A program made the translations under genes and the position numbers. From contig JAKUCV010000968.1 in assembly GCA_028386065.3 (NCBI GenBank), positions 12,792 through 76,791 of the forward strand: a stretch of 64,000 bases of DNA. The letters are read 5' to 3'. Shown one piece after another: positions 35,775-46,421 of the stretch; positions within the stretch are counted from its first letter, which is position 1, and each line of letters opens with the position of its first letter. This stretch comes from Turnera subulata. Taxonomy: Eukaryota > Streptophyta > Magnoliopsida > Malpighiales > Passifloraceae. The notes beneath the pieces were generated by a model. The model did no database searches and was not told the DNA's origin. It was given only the letters and a program-made list of their open reading frames with translations.

Positions 35775-36493
35775 TGTAATAACATGTATAACATGTCCAA
35801 AGTGTTTACTTGATGAGGGACGGGTGTAGGTTCCGGTAGGCAACCCTTCGGCACTAATTGGCTCGGATGGATTAATTAGTGTGCGATTAGCCTTAATCAC
35901 AGATTAGGGTGTGCTAAGTATGTGCTAAGTAGGGGGGCAGGTTGGCATGGTCTTGTTGGTAGAGAGAAAGCTTGAGGTGGAGAGTTGCTTGGCTTGGTGG
36001 CAGAAGGGGAGCAAGAGGTGGGGAGCTACTTGGGCTTGGTGGCAGAAGGAGGGCAAGAGGCAGCAAGTGGCTGCTCAGTCACCTGCTTGCCTTAGCCTTA
36101 TCAGCCCCAAACAAGCACCTCACCCCTCATTTGTGCCAAAATCATGAGAGAAACTCAGGAGAGAAGGACTCAGCCATTCTCAAGGTTTTCTCAAGACTCT
36201 TGCACACAAAGGAAGTGGTAAGTGAGCTGTGTTGGAAATCTGGTTTGTTTGGGTGCCAAAAGGTTAGCTAGGTGTGCTGTAGGCTTGGACAGTGCACCAA
36301 CTCGGTTTTGTGGGAAGTCTAAAGTTGGGATTCTATGAGTTTAAGTTGTGTGAAGGTTGCTCGTTGTGTGATGATTGCCTCTGTCCATATAGCTAGCCTC
36401 TACCTGGCGTCAGGTGTAGGCCTTTGGGTGCCCTGCGCTAACCCCCTGGGTGCGCCGGATACCTGGCCGGTCACGTATTGACGGGGCGTGACA
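35775..36493 (+). repeat. 3' LTR of gypsy H
   Basis: TGTAATAACATGTATAACAT to GGCGTGACA, 719 bp, then the second TGCAC duplication. Differences from the 5' LTR are single-base changes spread evenly, mostly transitions. Confidence 0.95.
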
Positions 36494-39007
36494 TGCACCC
36501 TATGGGTTTTACCCCTTCAGGTGGATCAACCAAGGTCCATACCTTGTTTTCATACATGGATTCCATTTCCGAATTCATGACTTCTAGCCACTTCTTAGAG
36601 TCCGGACTCGTAATGGCCTGCTGATAGGAAGTGGGCTCATCCTCATCTATAAGCATCACATCTCCAGTATGAGTCATAAGAAATCCAGATCTCTCAGGCT
36701 CATACCGTATCCTATCCGACCTACGCGGTCCATATGTCATAGGTACAGAATTCTCATCCACAACATCTTGTGGTTCCTGTCCTTGTTCCATATCAGCCTC
36801 TAGATCTCGAACTTCTTCGAGTTCTATTTTTCTCCCACTGATTCCTCTAGAAATAAATTCTCTTTCTAGAAAAATAGCAGTCCGAGCAACAAACACTTTG
36901 TGGTCGGTGGGATTATAGAAGTAATACCCTTTTGTTTCCTTAGGGTATCCTACAAAGAGGCACTTGTCGGATTTAGGGCCATGTTTATCTGATGCTTCAC
37001 GTCTTACGTAAGCCTCACTGCCCCAAATTCTCATAAAAGACAAATTGGGACGCTTCCTGATCCATATCTCATATGGTGTCTTTTCAACCGATTTAGATGG
37101 AACACGGTTAAGTGTAAATGCAGCACTCAATAATGCATGTCCCCAAAGTGAAGAAGGAAGGTCAGCTTGACTCATCATAGAACGAACCATGTCCAACAAG
37201 GTTCTATTCCTCCTTTCAGATACACCATTCCATTAAGGCGTACCAGGTGGAGTGAGCTGTGATACTATACCACACTCCTTTAGATAATCAAGAAATTCTC
37301 GGCCTAAGTATTCACCTCCTCGATCTAATCGAAGCATTATAATACTCCTGCCGAGTTGATTCTGTACTTCATTCTTGAATTCTTTGAACTTTTCAAAGGA
37401 TTTTGACTTGTGTCTCATTAGATACACATAGCCATACCTACTGAAATCGTCAGTAAATGTAATGAAGTATTGAAATCCACCTCTAGCTTGTGTCGACATC
37501 GGTCCGCATACATCAGAATGTATTAGGCCTAACAAGTCCGAAGCTCTCTCACCTTTACCGGCAAAAGGAGCCTTTGTCATTTTGCCTAATAAACATGACT
37601 CACATGTCTCATACGATTCAAAATCAAATGAGTCTAGAATTCCATCTTTATGGAGTTTAGCAATACGATTCTCGTTTATATGGCCCAAACGACAATGCCA
37701 AAGGTAGGTTTCATTAGAACGTTCATTCTAACCTTCTTCGTATTAACGTTATAGATTGGCGTTTCTAGGTTTAGAACATACAAACCATTGCTCAAATATG
37801 CACCACCATAATAAATATCATTGAAATAAATGGAACAACATTTGTTCTTTATTACAAATGAAAAGCCTTTCTTGTCCAGACAAGAAATAGAAATCAAATT
37901 CCTGCTTATAGTAGGTACATAATAGCAATCATCAAGTTCCAAAACCAAACCACTCGGTAAAGACAGATAATAAGTCCCTACGGCTAATGCAGCAACCCTT
38001 GCTCCATTTCCAACGCGTAGGTCTATCTCACTCTTTGCCAATCTCCTACTCTTTCTTAGTTCCTGCACATTTACACAAATGTGAGAACCACATCCGGTAT
38101 CTAATACCCATGATGCAGAGATAGAGATATTAGCTTCTATAACGAAAATACCTGAAGTGGAAGTCTCACTTCCCTTCTTCTTCTTTACCTCTTCAAGGTA
38201 AACAGGGCAGTTGGGCTTCCAATGGCCCGGTTTGTTGCAATGGAAACAATGTCCTTCCTTTGCAATACCACCCTTGGGTTTTAGCACGTTGTCACAAGAA
38301 GATGCACATGCACCAAAATTTTTGGCACATTTCTTTTTCTTGTTGAACTTTGCTTTACCCTTTCCTTTGCCTTTTCCAGTCATCAAAATGTTGGATTTAT
38401 TTGCCCTCATTTGTTGCTCAGTGGTTCCCAACATGTTAAGCAACTCAGATAATGATTTGTCAAGATGATTCATATTAAAGTTCATGACAAATTGGCTGTA
38501 ACTGTCCGGCAACGATTGCAGGACTAAATCAATCGCCAACTCCTTTTGCAAAGGAAAACCAAGACCCTCAAGGCTCTCAATGTAACCAATCATTTTGAGC
38601 ACATGAGGTCTCACGGGTGATGACTCTGCCATCCTGCATTGGAACAATGCCTTAGAGGTCTCATACCTCTCATGTCTTGCTTGCTCATCAAAGAGCATCT
38701 TTAGGTGTTCGATCATATCGAATGCCCCCATGTTCTCATGTTGCTTCTGAAGCCCATATTCCGTGGCTATTAGCATAAGACATGCGACATCCAATGCATC
38801 ATCAAGATGCTTCTTGTAAGCATCCCTTTCTGCCCTAGGAGCATTAGGCGCCGGTTCAATCGGAACAGGCCCTTCAAGGACATACAGCTTCTTTTCTTGT
38901 TTGAGGACAATCCTCAAATTGCGATACCACTTTAGGAAATTATTCCCATTCAGCTTTTCCTTCTCAAGGACCGATCGCAATGATAGCGTACCTGTGTTTT
39001 GTGCCAT
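36494..39007 (-). pseudogene. copia G gag-pol, part 1: Gag, protease, integrase, start of reverse transcriptase
   Basis: The ATG is at 39007-39005 on the minus strand. Gag (about 443 codons open) has a UBN2-like N-terminal half, a Lys/Gly stretch near residue 212, a CCHC knuckle C254-C257-H262-C267 and protease DTG at 303-305. A one-base loss near 37713 shifts the frame into integrase: zinc region with WHCRLGHIN and CESCLLGK, then acidic residues in HSDVCGPM and RLDRGGEY, and Glu in NGVSERRNRT. A TAA at about 37233 replaces the Gln of GTPQWNG. It ends at the H insertion. Only these two changes disable part 1. Confidence 0.9.
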
Positions 39008-39791
39008 GGTAGCTCTACAACAAAGATCAACTCACACAAATAAGAGTCATGTATACATAAATCATTTAACAAGGAATTCTATTAAATGATGCTCCTACTA
39101 TGAAAACAAAATAATCATGAGTAGGCCAAGATCCATATTTCACTACAATATAAGTCAGCTTTGGCTGATCGCCTACATCATAGCTATTTAGGTAGACAAC
39201 TCTTGTCAATTACATCTCATGTAACTCTTGGATAGTTGAGTGAACAACACTTGTTCTTGTCTATCTCATAGACATTACTCAACTCCTTGCCTCTAAGTCC
39301 TTAATCCTATTAAGATGACCTAGTTAAGTCCAAACCCACAATAAGCAGTTCAGATATTACAATTATCCAGTCGCACCTTGCTAGGATAAACATTGGCACC
39401 TTGCTTTGGCAAAAACTACCAAGTGTTGATCTAAGCAATGATGAGTGCATATCATGGAAGGCAACTAAGAACTTAATATTTACATCAACATATGTTCATA
39501 CATCACATGCATATAATTAACAATTCATACATTGATGTTTTGTAAATTTGGAAACCAAAAATACATGTGAACATCAATGTCTAACTTGAACATCAATGTT
39601 TTGAGAATCTGATTCTCCCAATTACTTGGCAGCACTAAGTATTTCGGCTATATCCAGATCTGTAGAGCTCAGTTTGGTGCAATCTTGGTGTTCCTGGAAA
39701 GCTAAGTAGTTCTACAACGTTGCTGTTCAGGCCAGACACCAATTCGGCCTCCTTCTACCCCGAATTCGCTATTAAAGCCACTGGATTTCAG

Positions 39792-40148
39792 AACATCGAT
39801 GTTTAACCCTTAAACATCGATGTTGGAAGTTTACGAATCCACAAAACATCGATGTTGACAATCAAACATCGATGTTGGAGGTTGCCGAACCCTCAGAACA
39901 TCGATGTTGACAACCAAACATCGATGCTGGAGGTTGCCGAACCCTCAGAACATCGATGTTGACAATCAAACATCGATGTTTGAGGTTGCCGAACCCATAG
40001 AACATCGATGTTGACAATCAAACATCGATGTTTGAGGTTGCTGAATGCATAGAACATCGATGTTAACACTTAAACATCGATGTTTTGACCTCTCGGCCGA
40101 CAATCGACCTAAGAGAACATCGATGTTCAATGCTTAAACATCGATGTT
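39792..40148. repeat. AACATCGATGTT palindrome array in copia G leader
   Basis: There are about 13 perfect copies of the 12-bp palindrome and one variant (AACATCGATGCT) in 357 bp. They are arranged in pairs with 8 or 9 bp between members, and pairs repeat every 55-60 bp with a shared linker (GAGGTTGCCGAACCC-like). The same palindrome fills the LTRs and spacer of copia K, a different family. Confidence 0.92.
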
Positions 40149-40399
40149 GTAAGTATCATATACCTTTCAAGCACCCTTGTCGAACTCATTCGACTTTCTA
40201 CCAAAACACACTTTGATTGATATCACATACCAATCAAGTGCCTGACATCAAAACACTTTTGACAAAAATAACTTCAACATATATCACATATACAAATGAA
40301 TTCAGCACATCACATATACCAAATTGAACTTAACATATCACATACATTAAGATGAACATATCACATATGCACAACAATTCGGTTTAGAGCTTCACAAGA

Positions 40400-40412
40400 G
40401 GCTCCGCTACCA
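40400..40412 (-). promoter_or_regulatory. primer-binding site of copia G
   Basis: On the minus strand TGGTAGCGGAGCC starts two bases after the 5' LTR. It resembles the initiator tRNA-Met site with two changes and is identical to the site of copia K at 47464. Confidence 0.8.
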
Positions 40413-40413
40413 C

Positions 40414-41796
40414 TGTAAGTAACCGGGCATGCAAACTTGACAATCAAGTGCAGCGGAAAGACCCGGAAACCTTGGAGGATCCATGCGAAGCAACTAAACA
40501 GAACAACAAAACAAACATACCTGAAACGGTTAGGATCTTTCACCTAACTGAAGAACCGAATCAGCAAGAGCCGGACCAAAATCCCGCCCCTCTACGGTAT
40601 CCACACGAACCGTCAATCACCAGCCGGAATCGTCTTACGATCTCCAACCCCGAGCACTCCCAAACCGTGGTGCTAGCTACTGATTTCCGGGAGCTATATG
40701 TGGTGTTTATGGTATCTCTTTCTTTCACAAACAAGAGAGGAAGATGTGTGTGTGTTTCTTGCTCTGAAAAACTCAGAAATTAGAATCAAGAGAGAGTGAG
40801 AAGGGTCAAGAGTAATCTGATTACTCTACCCCCAATTAGTGCTAAGAGACAATGGGATAATGGCCAACATATTGGCCCATTATCTTTTATGATTATGTCT
40901 CCACATAACCATGTCTCCACTAATGTAAAAACACTCATCACAGCACTAATTTGGTCCAATAATTCCGTCAATAATTGAACCAAACCAGCCCAAAACGACC
41001 CTGGTCCAACCATGGTCCAACCACGGTTCAACCACCTGCTCGAATCAACGATTCTATGTGTGTGACCCTGTAGGCACTTGTAACATTCGGCAATAATTGT
41101 AAAATCTCATTTTACAATTATAAGCAAAGAGCAGCGTCTAACAACACATCATTGCTACCCGAACGACAAGATCAGTACTGATTCAATATGCCTCGGAAAC
41201 GTGTCATCGTCCCTTCGTCCCATTATCAAGATTAAACACGAGACATGGAATATGTCAATCTCGCATATGTTCAATCTCGGTTTCTTGATCCTCGAGTTAA
41301 CCGCGTAAAACGGATACCTATGATATCACTATATCATAATCCGAACATGGCCATGCATTTCCAGTACAACTCTATCAAGAAACCATCCGATAATATACCC
41401 GTTATATGGGTTGGACGAATCCCCTCTGGATCATACAAAACCCACTACACATTTATCATATACCCAATGATTACACTAAGTCTACTCATTTACGAAATAG
41501 CCAAGAGTAATATTAAAGTATACGACTCATATGTTGGGAACCTTGATGATCACAAGTCTAAGGACAATACATATAAGAACCGCTAATGACAATCATATAA
41601 CGTTCCATGTAGCGTTCTTATGTGGGTCGGTCCAGTCCACAAGTTCTCTAACTTGTACCCTTATGTAGAATTCATATCTCATATAATTCTCAACATACGC
41701 TAGTCTTAATTTATTATTACAACCCATCCATAATAATAATCAATTGGGGATATTTAAGAATATATAAATATTCTAGGGTTATAAATATGTGCAAGC
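40414..41796 (-). repeat. 5' LTR of copia G, outer end missing
   Basis: It aligns with the 3' LTR (27150-28661) from TGTAAGTAACCGGG to GTGCAAGCGTT. The outer part, about 87 bp on the 3' LTR side, is absent. At 41797 the sequence changes to gypsy I LTR. Confidence 0.88.
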
Positions 41797-44511
41797 GTTA
41801 TATGAGAATTAACGCAGCCCCTCTCTCTCCCTCTCTCTCTCTCTCTCTCGCTCTCGTCATCATCAACACCTCATCTTCCTTTTCTCCGGCCGCCGCACCC
41901 TCCAACCTTCCTTCGTTTTCCTTCTCACTCGATCTCCTCTCCTCCTTAACGAAGCGCCGTCGCCACTGCTCGTGTAAGGAGGTTGGTTTCGAGGCACTGG
42001 GTTTGGGCGGAATCGCGGGGGCGAGGGTCGGGTCATCGTCGCCGCCTTCACTGGTAAGCCTCCGTTTTCGTTCTCTTTTTCTTCTTTCTTGTTGATGATC
42101 GTGTTGGGCCTAATCGAGCAATTGCTTTGTTGGTGTGGGGGGTTCGGTTTTGTTACTGTTGGCTCGGTTTAACTCAATCGGGTGTGTTGGTTGTTAATCT
42201 GTTGGCAGCGGTGATATTTCTTAATGTTTTTTGTGGTGGTTGCTGCGGTTGTTGTTGGTTCCGGCGGGCTGTGTGTTGTGGGGTGGTGGTCTCAGTCGGC
42301 AGAGGCTATGCAGAACTAGTGTCCGCGAGTCTCTTCTACGGTAGAGGTGCTTCACTGCTCGGGTTCGTGTGGGTTGGCTGTGGATGGATTCCGGGCAGCT
42401 TGAGGTGTTTTCCGGGTAAGGTTTGGACTAACTCCTTCCTCCTTCAATTCGGTTGTAACCTGTAGGTGGAGTTTTGTGTTGAATTTTGTGTCTGGTTGTT
42501 GTTCAATTGTGGCAGGTTGGTTGTGTTTTCGTTCAGACAGTTTTTGGTGTTTTTTCGGCGAGGCTGATCGAAATCCGGCGAGGACTCGGGTACTTTCCGA
42601 CGAACAAAAATCTTCGCGGGTTATCAACGGTATTTATTCCCGGGTTAAGACTAGGTTTTGTTTGTACATAAATTAATGTTATCGGCATATGTACAATTAA
42701 ATTCAAAGAGAGTTAGTGGAATACCGTATGCGGGGATGTGAGTGTGTGTGGCCGGAATTTACCGACACGGGTAGAACCATAGGCCGGGAACATTTGCGCT
42801 CGGGAATGACCTTAGAACGGTATTTAGGAAAACGGGCCCAGGCCCAACTAACTAACTTTAAAGACCTTAAGACTTTGATGGACCTTAAGATATGGGCTTG
42901 AGGCCCAATGGCATAATTGGTTAGGTAGTGACTTTAAGGAATGGGCTCTAAGCCCAAATTCATAATGGGATTTATTGTGGACTTGAGGAAAAGGCCTTTA
43001 GGCCCGGGTAATTGTTTTGGACTTCGATGGGCTTAAGCCCAGTGAACCTTAGGACCTGATTTGTTGGGTTTAGCTGAGAGAACCCTTTGTTGGGCTTAGA
43101 CTCTGAAACCTCATAATCTACTAACTAGGGTCGGGTTTTACCCGGTTGAGCATTTAGTTATCATGCATGCTCGGTTTGGTTGAAATTGTTTTGTAATTAT
43201 TTGTGTGTGCCGGTATTCAGGCACGGGTAATAGCTCGGGAGCTGGAGGATCTGTCTTGGGGAAAGCTCCGCAGGATAATCGTCGTTACGGTGACTTTATA
43301 AATCTTTTTATGTTCGTTTGCATGTGCTTGTTAGTTTGGTTTGTCTGAGATACATGCCTTGTTTGCTAACATGCCATGATCTGTATTGTGTGCCTGCGTA
43401 CTATTATTTGTTGGACGGGCATGATTTGTTTAACTGTTATGAGTTATAACATGAGATATGATGTTGGGAGATCTGTGTGATGTGGTGTGGGTTGGAAACC
43501 CGGATGATGATTTTATGAATAGTTCACACAACCCTGATAAATCATAAATTTTTGGCACACATGAACTCCTATGTATGAATAAGAATGATAAACTATAAAA
43601 GAAATACTATTGTGTGTCGATGACCGGTTGGTTCGAGCGGGAAGTGATACCGCTCGGGATTGCATGCGGGATAGCATGGTATATGCAGTTTAGCATATGG
43701 GTTAGTGATGACCGGTTTTACCTCCCTCCTTCTACCTGCCCCTTTCTACCTCCCTCTTTCTCTCTGTCTCTCTCTCTCTCTCTTTATGATTGTATTTGGG
43801 CTATATGCCTGGATTGGGCCTACGCCCTGGTTGTCTCATGAGACGGGACTGAGCTCGACGCAACAGTAGAGGGCCCTGAATAATAAATATAATAATATAA
43901 TTAACACACAAACAGATGTAAAACATACTGTCTACTTTTATGTGTTGGCATGTTGGTACTGGTTATTGTGTGTTAGCTTACTTGTGCTTGTTTATCTACA
44001 CTCATTTCGGACTTGCTTTGCACACCTACATAACTAGATTTATACTGCTCACTGAGTAGGCGACTCACATTATCGCCACCGTTGTTTTTTAGACACTTAG
44101 TTAGCGTGCTGTCTCTCTTCCCTTCCGGAGTACGGACGTGGATATCCCAGCAGGTAGCTATGCTCTTTCACCCGGTTGGATCCATAGAGTGGACATGCAT
44201 ATCATTTTCTTCTCTTTTTTTATTTTATCTTTATCTTCCGCTGCATTGGATTTTGTTGAGATGTCGTTCTTGATTTCGATTACATTGTCGGCGGGTTGCC
44301 GGGGTTTGATACTGGATGTTGTTTCAGCTGTTTGCCGGGTTGATTTATGGCTTGTTAAGCCGGTTTACTCTTGTTCTTTATGACATCTCGGTTTAATAAG
44401 ATTTTAAGATAATGTTTTGGTGTTGGATTTCGTGTCCCGAGTTTCAGGGGCATTTTGGTAAATTCCTTTTGAATAAGTATTTTATTTATAAATTGGGATA
44501 CGGGCGTTTCA
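41797..44511 (+). repeat. 5' LTR of gypsy I, outer end missing
   Basis: It ends GGATACGGGCGTTTCA. The left part from 41812 (CGCAGCCCCTCTCTC) aligns with 59490-59568 of the 3' LTR, so about 390 bp of the LTR start are missing. The remainder aligns with LTR J in reverse complement, for example GTAGAACCATAGGCCGGGAA near 42770. A CT-rich microsatellite lies at about 43752-43785. ORFs in it are chance. Confidence 0.85.
43752..43785. repeat. (TC)n microsatellite in LTR I
   Basis: A run of TCTCTC units follows CCTCCCTCTTT. LTR J has the matching (GA)n at 60309-60341, so the tract belongs to the LTR family and was not gained locally. Confidence 0.85.
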
Positions 44512-44514
44512 GCT

Positions 44515-44526
44515 TGGTAGTGGAGC
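44515..44526 (+). promoter_or_regulatory. primer-binding site of gypsy I
   Basis: TGGTAGTGGAGC lies three bases after the LTR end and is identical to that of gypsy H. It is initiator tRNA-Met-like. Confidence 0.7.
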
Positions 44527-44656
44527 AGGCTTCAGATCCTTGGTTTTAAAACTATTTTAAACTTTGTTTTCAAAGTGAATTCTGTGTTTAAGCCTGTTTC
44601 CGGATTTATAACTTTAGAAGTGTTTTTGACCCATTTGCATTCATATAGGCGTTGAT

Positions 44657-46421
44657 ATGGATCACCAGGGGCAGCACAATGCTGAGGATGATGCCGCTAC
44701 TCATGTCTCCGACAATGTGTCGCTGATGCAGGTTCCCGTTGGTCAGGGGAACAATAATGCAGCAGGGAATGATGCTGCAGGTGGAGGAGAACAGAATGTA
44801 GTGCCACCTGTGCCACCTGTTGTGGACCCAGCATTCCAGCAGTATCAGGCTTTCTTGCAGTGGCAACAGTTCCAGCAGTTTCAGCAGCAGCAGCAGGGTG
44901 CCCAACCGGTAGCACCTGCTACGGCGGGTGGTATGGAGAGTGGATATAAGCATATGGATAAGTCAGCGGTTAAGGAATTCTCTGGTGAGGTGGGCGAAGC
45001 CAAGGAGTTCGATGATTAGTTCCGCCAGGTGGAGAATGTTCTGGAGAAGTTCACTTGTGCACCTGAGCACAGGGCTCATTTTGCGGCGCACAAGTTCACG
45101 GGTTATGCATTGACATGGTGGCAGGAACTTGTGGCCAACTTACTGAGGGCAGTGGAGATGCCTTGGGAGGATTTCAAGGAGAAATTCTACAAGGAGTTTC
45201 TCACTGTTGGTTTTTTGGAGGGGCAGAAAAGGTAGTTTCTGGAGGTGAAGCAGGGGCCAGATGAGTCGGTATCGGCATTCAGGATCCGGTTCAACATCCT
45301 TCTCTCCTATGCCAAGGAGTTTGTGCCCGATGAGGTGGCTAAGTGTAGACGGTTTGTTAGTGCCCTACGCACTGATTTAGTGATAGCTGTGGCTGGTGGT
45401 AGGCATAAGACTTGGGAGGCTGTTTGTGAGGCTGCTTTTGATGCTGAAAGAGTTCAGTTGATCAGGAAGGAGGCTCGGGCAGCCGAGCAGAGGAAGCAGT
45501 CATCTGCTTCTAGACAGAAGAGACAGTACTCTGATGCCGGAGATGCAGATTATTCTGGTGGACATGGTTCTTCTTACCGAGGTTCGAAGAAGTCCCAAGG
45601 GCAGAGTTATCAGGGTGGACCAGGCAGATCTTCGGGAGGATGGTTCTATCAGTCTGGATCTCAGGGACGGGGTTCCTCGACACTATTTTCGGGTACATGC
45701 TGGTATTGCAATAAGCCGGGACACCAGAAGTCAGCATGCTACAAGTGGATTAGGGATAGTGGTGGCAGTGGTTCCTAGTATACAGTGCAGAGTTCTGTAG
45801 CCAGTGGTGCTGCTTCTTCTGGTCCGAACAGGGGTGGTGGACAGCAGGGTCGAGGTCGTGGGGGTTCTGGAGCTTCGAACTGCGGGGGTGCGACTCAGTC
45901 TGCTGCAGCTCCTAGGGTTTATGCCATCACCAGGGAGGACGCTGCTGATGCTCCAGAGGTTATAGCAGGTACATTTATGGTTTTTGGTCAATATGCACAT
46001 GCTTTAGTTGATCCAGGCTCCACACACTCTTTTGTGTCACGTGCATTCATGACAATCATAACATAGAAGATGATAACCTTAGTAGACCCCTGAGAGTCCG
46101 TTTACCCACTGGTGATATAGTAGTTGTTGATCGAGTTTGTGAAGATGTACCGATAGAGTATGATAGTGAAAGTTTTCCATATGTTCTTGCTATCATGGAC
46201 ATGGGAGAGTTTGATGTTATTTTAGGCATGGATTGGTTGTCCAGACACCAGGCAGTAGTTGATTGTCGGGCCAGGGAAGTGTTTTTATCTTCTCTGTTGG
46301 GGCGTAGATTAGTGTTCGTTGGAGAGCGAAGAGCTCTATCGGCGTGTTGTATCTCGGCCATCCAAGCTTTCAGGATGATCCGAGAGGGCTGTGATGCTTT
46401 TCTAGCTCATGTGGTCGATTC
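44657..46421 (+). pseudogene. gypsy I Gag and protease remnant
   Basis: It starts at ATG 44657 with a Gln-rich N-terminus (FQQYQAFLQWQQFQQF). A Ty3-type Gag domain follows (FTGYALTWWQEL, about 45090) with a CCHC knuckle CWYCNKPGHQKSAC near 45700. The protease region has VDPGSTHSFVS (DPG in place of DTG or DSG) near 46010. In-frame TAGs at 45017, 45233 and 45776 and a frameshift near 46050 disable it. The last visible motif is [11 protein letters not shown] near 46220; copia K then interrupts at 46422. Confidence 0.88.

Larger units (their letters stand above)
30110..36493 (+). mobile_element. intact Ty3/gypsy element H (chromovirus-like)
   Basis: Two LTRs of equal length (719 bp) flank one ORF of 1604 codons. 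Five-base duplications TGCAC at 30105-30109 and 36494-36498 bracket the element, so it inserted cleanly into the copia G reverse transcriptase. By eye the LTRs differ at about 20 of 719 positions (near 2.8%), a fairly young insertion. Domain order is Gag, protease, reverse transcriptase, RNase H, integrase, then a chromodomain-like tail, as in Tekay/Del-type chromoviruses; the lineage call is from memory of family features. Confidence 0.95.
39008..40413 (-). other. copia G leader between 5' LTR and gag
   Basis: About 1.4 kb with no supported ORF. It contains the primer-binding site next to the LTR (40400-40412) and a dense array of AACATCGATGTT palindromes (39792-40148). The part near gag (39010-39780) shows no structure that I can name. 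Confidence 0.75.
27150..41796 (-). mobile_element. Ty1/copia element G, split by gypsy H
   Basis: On the minus strand the order is 5' LTR (41796-40414, truncated), primer-binding site, leader with palindromes, Gag-protease, integrase, reverse transcriptase (split by H at 36494/30109), RNase H, purine tract and 3' LTR (28661-27150). It belongs to the family of A and B. The left flank is ATTCA; the right flank is lost in a deletion junction, so no duplication can be tested. Confidence 0.9.

Noticed and set aside
40448..40783. 111-codon ORF on the plus strand near the G 5' LTR
   Set aside because: Antisense to the LTR; similar LTR sequence at 27200-27500 breaks the frame.
41787..43841. Several ORFs of 60-112 codons (for example 42127-42465) as host genes
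   Set aside because: They lie inside a gypsy LTR that also exists as LTR J on the other strand; frames are not conserved between the two.
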